64,000 nucleotides of DNA. Source: DASRLE01 sp963825315 (lineage in GTDB: Bacteria; Verrucomicrobiota; Verrucomicrobiia; Limisphaerales; Palsa-1400). Below the pieces are notes generated by a model. The model saw only the letters and a program-made list of their open reading frames with translations, ran no database searches and was not told the DNA's origin. Both the position numbers and the translations under genes were made by a program. Below, in pieces: positions 62,141 through 64,000 of this stretch (position 1 is its first letter; every line of letters begins with the position of its first letter). The DNA lies in assembly GCA_963825315.1 (NCBI GenBank), contig CAWGST010000001.1:992001-1056000 (forward strand). The letters are read 5' to 3'.

Positions 62141-62689
62141 TTACCAATGAATGTTATGAATTCGACCTTGATATGGCCATTCATCGGGCTTGGCCGCCAA
62201 TCCCGCCCGAATCGGGTTCTCGCGCACGTATTGCCACTTTTCGGAATAATTTTCCGAGTCGCGCAGCCGATGGTGAAATCCACCGCGCTGAAATTTCTCC
62301 GCCTCGGGACATCTTTTGGCCAATTGATCCTTCCAAAACGCAATCCACCGTTCGATGGCGACAAATTTATGAACGGCATGGTTTTGGGTAGGGACGCGCT
62401 GCTGCGCGTCCGAACGGACGACCAGCAGGTCGTCCCTACCAATGACGCATTGTCCGCGCGGCGCGCAAAACAAATGCAGGTGATCCGGCATCAAAAGATA
62501 ATCGCTGACAAGCCATGCGGTGGCGCTATGCAGCCAGATGTCATGCAATGCGCGTTGGATTGAAATTTGCGCCAGCCAGCGGGCGCGGTCTTGAGTGCAA
62601 ACGGTGAGAAAAATCCAATTCGGTCCACCCAACGAAATGTGAACGCCCTTCGCCGGCGTGCGGCGTTGCGGAAGAGGATCGTCAGGCAT
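62141..62689 (-). CDS. REP-associated tyrosine transposase (RAYT)
   Basis: 182 residues from ATG 62689 (TTG 62725 would add 12). Y1 transposase of the IS200/TnpA_REP type: PNWIFLTVCTQDRARWLAQI near 20-40, YLLMPDHLHLFCAPRG with the HxH metal site near 82, and the C-terminal helix WQYVRENPIRAGLAAKPDEW with the catalytic Tyr of YVRENP. The stretch CVIGRDDLLVVRSDAQQRVP is translated from a REP pair inside the gene, an insertion relative to the usual family length. These proteins move or process REP sequences. It lies between cdaR and glmM. Confidence 0.9.
   Translation of the reverse strand: MPDDPLPQRRTPAKGVHISLGGPNWIFLTVCTQDRARWLAQISIQRALHDIWLHSATAWLVSDYLLMPDHLHLFCAPRGQCVIGRDDLLVVRSDAQQRVPTQNHAVHKFVAIERWIAFWKDQLAKRCPEAEKFQRGGFHHRLRDSENYSEKWQYVRENPIRAGLAAKPDEWPYQGRIHNIHW
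62387..62440. repeat. REP pair inside the RAYT coding region
   Basis: GGTAGGGACGCGCTGCTGCG CGTCC (62387-62411) and GGACGACCAGCAGGTCGTCC CTACC (62416-62440): two perfect 8-bp stems, outer GGTAG/CTACC flanks pairing across the unit. Confidence 0.92.
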
Positions 62690-62745
62690 GTCCGGAAAAT
62701 AGTGTTTGTGCGGAACTGAACGCAAGCGCGGACATGCAGGGATCC

Positions 62746-62802
62746 GGTAAGGACGACCCGCTGGCCGTCCGGGGCGAGGACGCGCAGCAGCGCGTCCCTA
62801 CC
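62746..62802. repeat. REP pair upstream of RAYT gene
   Basis: GGTAAGGACGACCCGCTGGC CGTCC (62746-62770), then GAGGACGCGCAGCAGCGCGT CCCTACC (62776-62802). Confidence 0.9.
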
Positions 62803-62814
62803 GCATTGGAACGG

Positions 62815-63236
62815 TTACCGTGAAACCTGTTCAACGGCCACCGTGGCGGGGCTGATTTCAAGGACGTTTATCTCAGGGGGAACATCGGCATGAAGTTCTT
62901 CCACCGCGCTTTGCCTGGAGCGAAAGTTGGTCAAATCGACATACACCCTGATGCTCTTTTCCGCCGCCTTGCGCAGGGCCGTTTTTTCGCCCACGGCGAT
63001 CACCACCACTTCGCTGGGGGTGATTCTGAAAACGCGAGCATCACCCGGGGGGAAACAATCGTGACCGGAACTCGGACATATTCCTGGGCGAGGAGGTTGT
63101 TGATGTTGAGCTGGCTGATGGATAACTGGTTGCGGGTGCCGTAATAAATGCCCAGCCAAATCACCGTGGCCAAGGCGACGGAGAAAAATTTAAGCCAGAA
63201 ATTATGCAGAATGAGGTCGGGCAGGGGCATCTTCAT
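62815..63236 (-). pseudogene. cdaR: CdaR-like YbbR-domain regulator, frameshifted
   Basis: Start ATG 63236 overlaps the cdaA stop by 4 bases. N-terminal anchor: FWLKFFSVALATVIWLGIYY, then YbbR-like strands (LLAQEYVRVPVTIVSP). The frame then breaks in a run of six C (coding strand), 63047-63052. With a seventh C it reads on as SPPGDARVFRITPSEVVVIAVGE-type sequence (VFRITPSEVVVIAV) to PEINVLEISPATVAVEQVSR and the stop at 62815. The intact product would have about 140 residues, a short CdaR. Family members regulate CdaA. The homopolymer makes a sequencing error quite likely. Confidence 0.82.
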
Positions 63237-64000
63237 TTGGGGGCGGGGTTGGCCACGGCGGGGCCGGTTTTGGCCGGCCCGAGCGCGGGACGAAACAAGC
63301 TGAGAATTCTATGCTGCTTGCCGGGCTTGATCAGAATCGAAGTCAGGAAGGCGCGCAATTGCTCCGCAGTCACCCCCCGCACCAAGACCCCTTTGTAAGC
63401 ATAAGATATCGAGCCGGTCTCTTCCGAAACCGCCACCACCACCGCGTCCGTTTCTTCGGCCAATCCGATGGCGGCGCGATGGCGCGTGCCCAGGGAGGGA
63501 TTCAGGTCCTGCCGTTGAGAGAGCGGGAAAATGCAGGCGGCGAAGGCGATGCGGTCACCTTTGATGATGACGCCGCCGTCGTGTATGGCATTGTTGGGAA
63601 AGAAAATCGTTTCCAACATTTCGGGCGTGGCCTCGCAATCCACCGGCAGGCCGGATTCGGTGGCTTCCTGCAAATTGATGGATTGCTCGATGGCGATGAG
63701 GGCGCCGATGCGGACTTCGGCCAGGCGCTCGACGGTTTGGATGATGACTTCGATGTTTTCCCGTTGTTCGCGGCTGGTGGCGAAGAGGGGATGGGTGCCC
63801 AATTCAGCCAGAATCCGGCGCAGTTCCGGCTGGAAAATAATCAAGACGGCGACCGCCGCAAAGGCGACGAAGGAACGAAGCAGCCAGCTCAGCACTTCCA
63901 AATGGAGGAGGAAGGCGATGACGGTCAGGCCCAGGACCAAGAGGACAAAGCCGTAAACCACCGGCGCTCCACGCGTGCCGCGGACGAAATTGAAGCTGTA
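63233..64000 (-). CDS. cdaA: Diadenylate cyclase CdaA, 3' part (5' end outside window)
   Basis: 256 residues of the C-terminal part are visible; the frame runs on past the window edge (SFNFVRGTRG). Membrane helices YGFVLLVLGLTVIAFLL and VLSWLLRSFVAFAAVAVLII are followed by QPELRRILAELG, typical of CdaA. The DisA_N catalytic domain has PNNAIHDGGVIIKGDRIAFA near the usual DGA site (here DGG) and LGTRHRAAIGLAEETDAVVV with the RHR motif. It makes cyclic di-AMP from two ATP. It is the first gene of cdaA-cdaR-(RAYT)-glmM. Confidence 0.93.
   Translation of the reverse strand, partial: YSFNFVRGTRGAPVVYGFVLLVLGLTVIAFLLHLEVLSWLLRSFVAFAAVAVLIIFQPELRRILAELGTHPLFATSREQRENIEVIIQTVERLAEVRIGALIAIEQSINLQEATESGLPVDCEATPEMLETIFFPNNAIHDGGVIIKGDRIAFAACIFPLSQRQDLNPSLGTRHRAAIGLAEETDAVVVAVSEETGSISYAYKGVLVRGVTAEQLRAFLTSILIKPGKQHRILSLFRPALGPAKTGPAVANPAPK

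Overview
The window looks like a chromosomal piece of a Verrucomicrobiota bacterium, most probably of the Pedosphaera/Limisphaera group. This rests on family knowledge, not on a search. The signs are a PEP-CTERM protein, an H-X9-DG type pseudopilin, Asn/Thr/Gly-rich secreted mosaic proteins, two large TMTC-like membrane/TPR proteins, and intergenic spaces packed with short palindromes and word repeats. Base composition is moderately GC-rich, with visibly AT-richer stretches at about 1-1.3 kb and 53.5-58.4 kb. No rRNA and no CRISPR array was seen; there is one tRNA (Lys, UUU).

Layout. 0-4.7 kb: a large secreted-protein gene split by a complete IS701-like element. 4.7-13.6 kb: small regulator, YdjY-like and toroid-fold secreted proteins, a MazF-type toxin-antitoxin pair, an amidohydrolase, a 3'-end copy of hisC and hisC itself, a DUF433/DUF5615 pair, a frameshifted VWA protein and a YacP-like protein. 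13.7-27 kb: glcF, then a group of exported proteins (DNase I-fold phosphoesterase with PKD domain, two OB-fold proteins, pseudopilin, lamin-tail protein, S1/P1 nuclease) broken only by a TMTC-like gene; this may be an extracellular nucleic-acid-degrading set. 27-45 kb: aldehyde dehydrogenase, signalling genes (receiver protein, kinase lacking its usual His, LysR), frameshifted M29 aminopeptidase, ABC permease, mazG, proB, HAD phosphatase, sugar-nucleotide epimerase, purC, xer recombinase, a polytopic membrane protein and a tonB-exbB-exbD operon. 45-53.5 kb: second TMTC-like gene, flavodoxin-like protein, beta-helix protein, GNAT/cyclic-nucleotide-binding fusion, DEDD exonuclease, HAD hydrolase, zinc-ribbon protein. 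53.5-58.4 kb: an AT-richer operon with a frameshifted paralogue of the gene at 0-4.7 kb followed by a secreted protein and a lipoprotein. 58.4-64 kb: hypotheticals, tRNA-Lys, glmM, a REP-associated (RAYT) transposase with REP palindromes, cdaR (frameshifted) and the 3' part of cdaA.

The most noteworthy points are: the two damaged secreted paralogues with different C-termini; a fresh-looking duplication that put the promoter and signal peptide of the S1/P1 nuclease in front of a lamin-tail gene; the cdaA-cdaR-glmM cluster interrupted by a RAYT gene that carries its own REP pair inside its reading frame; a 48-bp exact direct repeat whose diverged inverted copy lies 43 kb away; and intergenic arrays of short words followed by their reverse complement. 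Four genes carry single-base frameshifts or their equivalent (VWA, M29 peptidase, secreted paralogue, cdaR). At least the cdaR one lies in a C homopolymer and could be a sequencing error.
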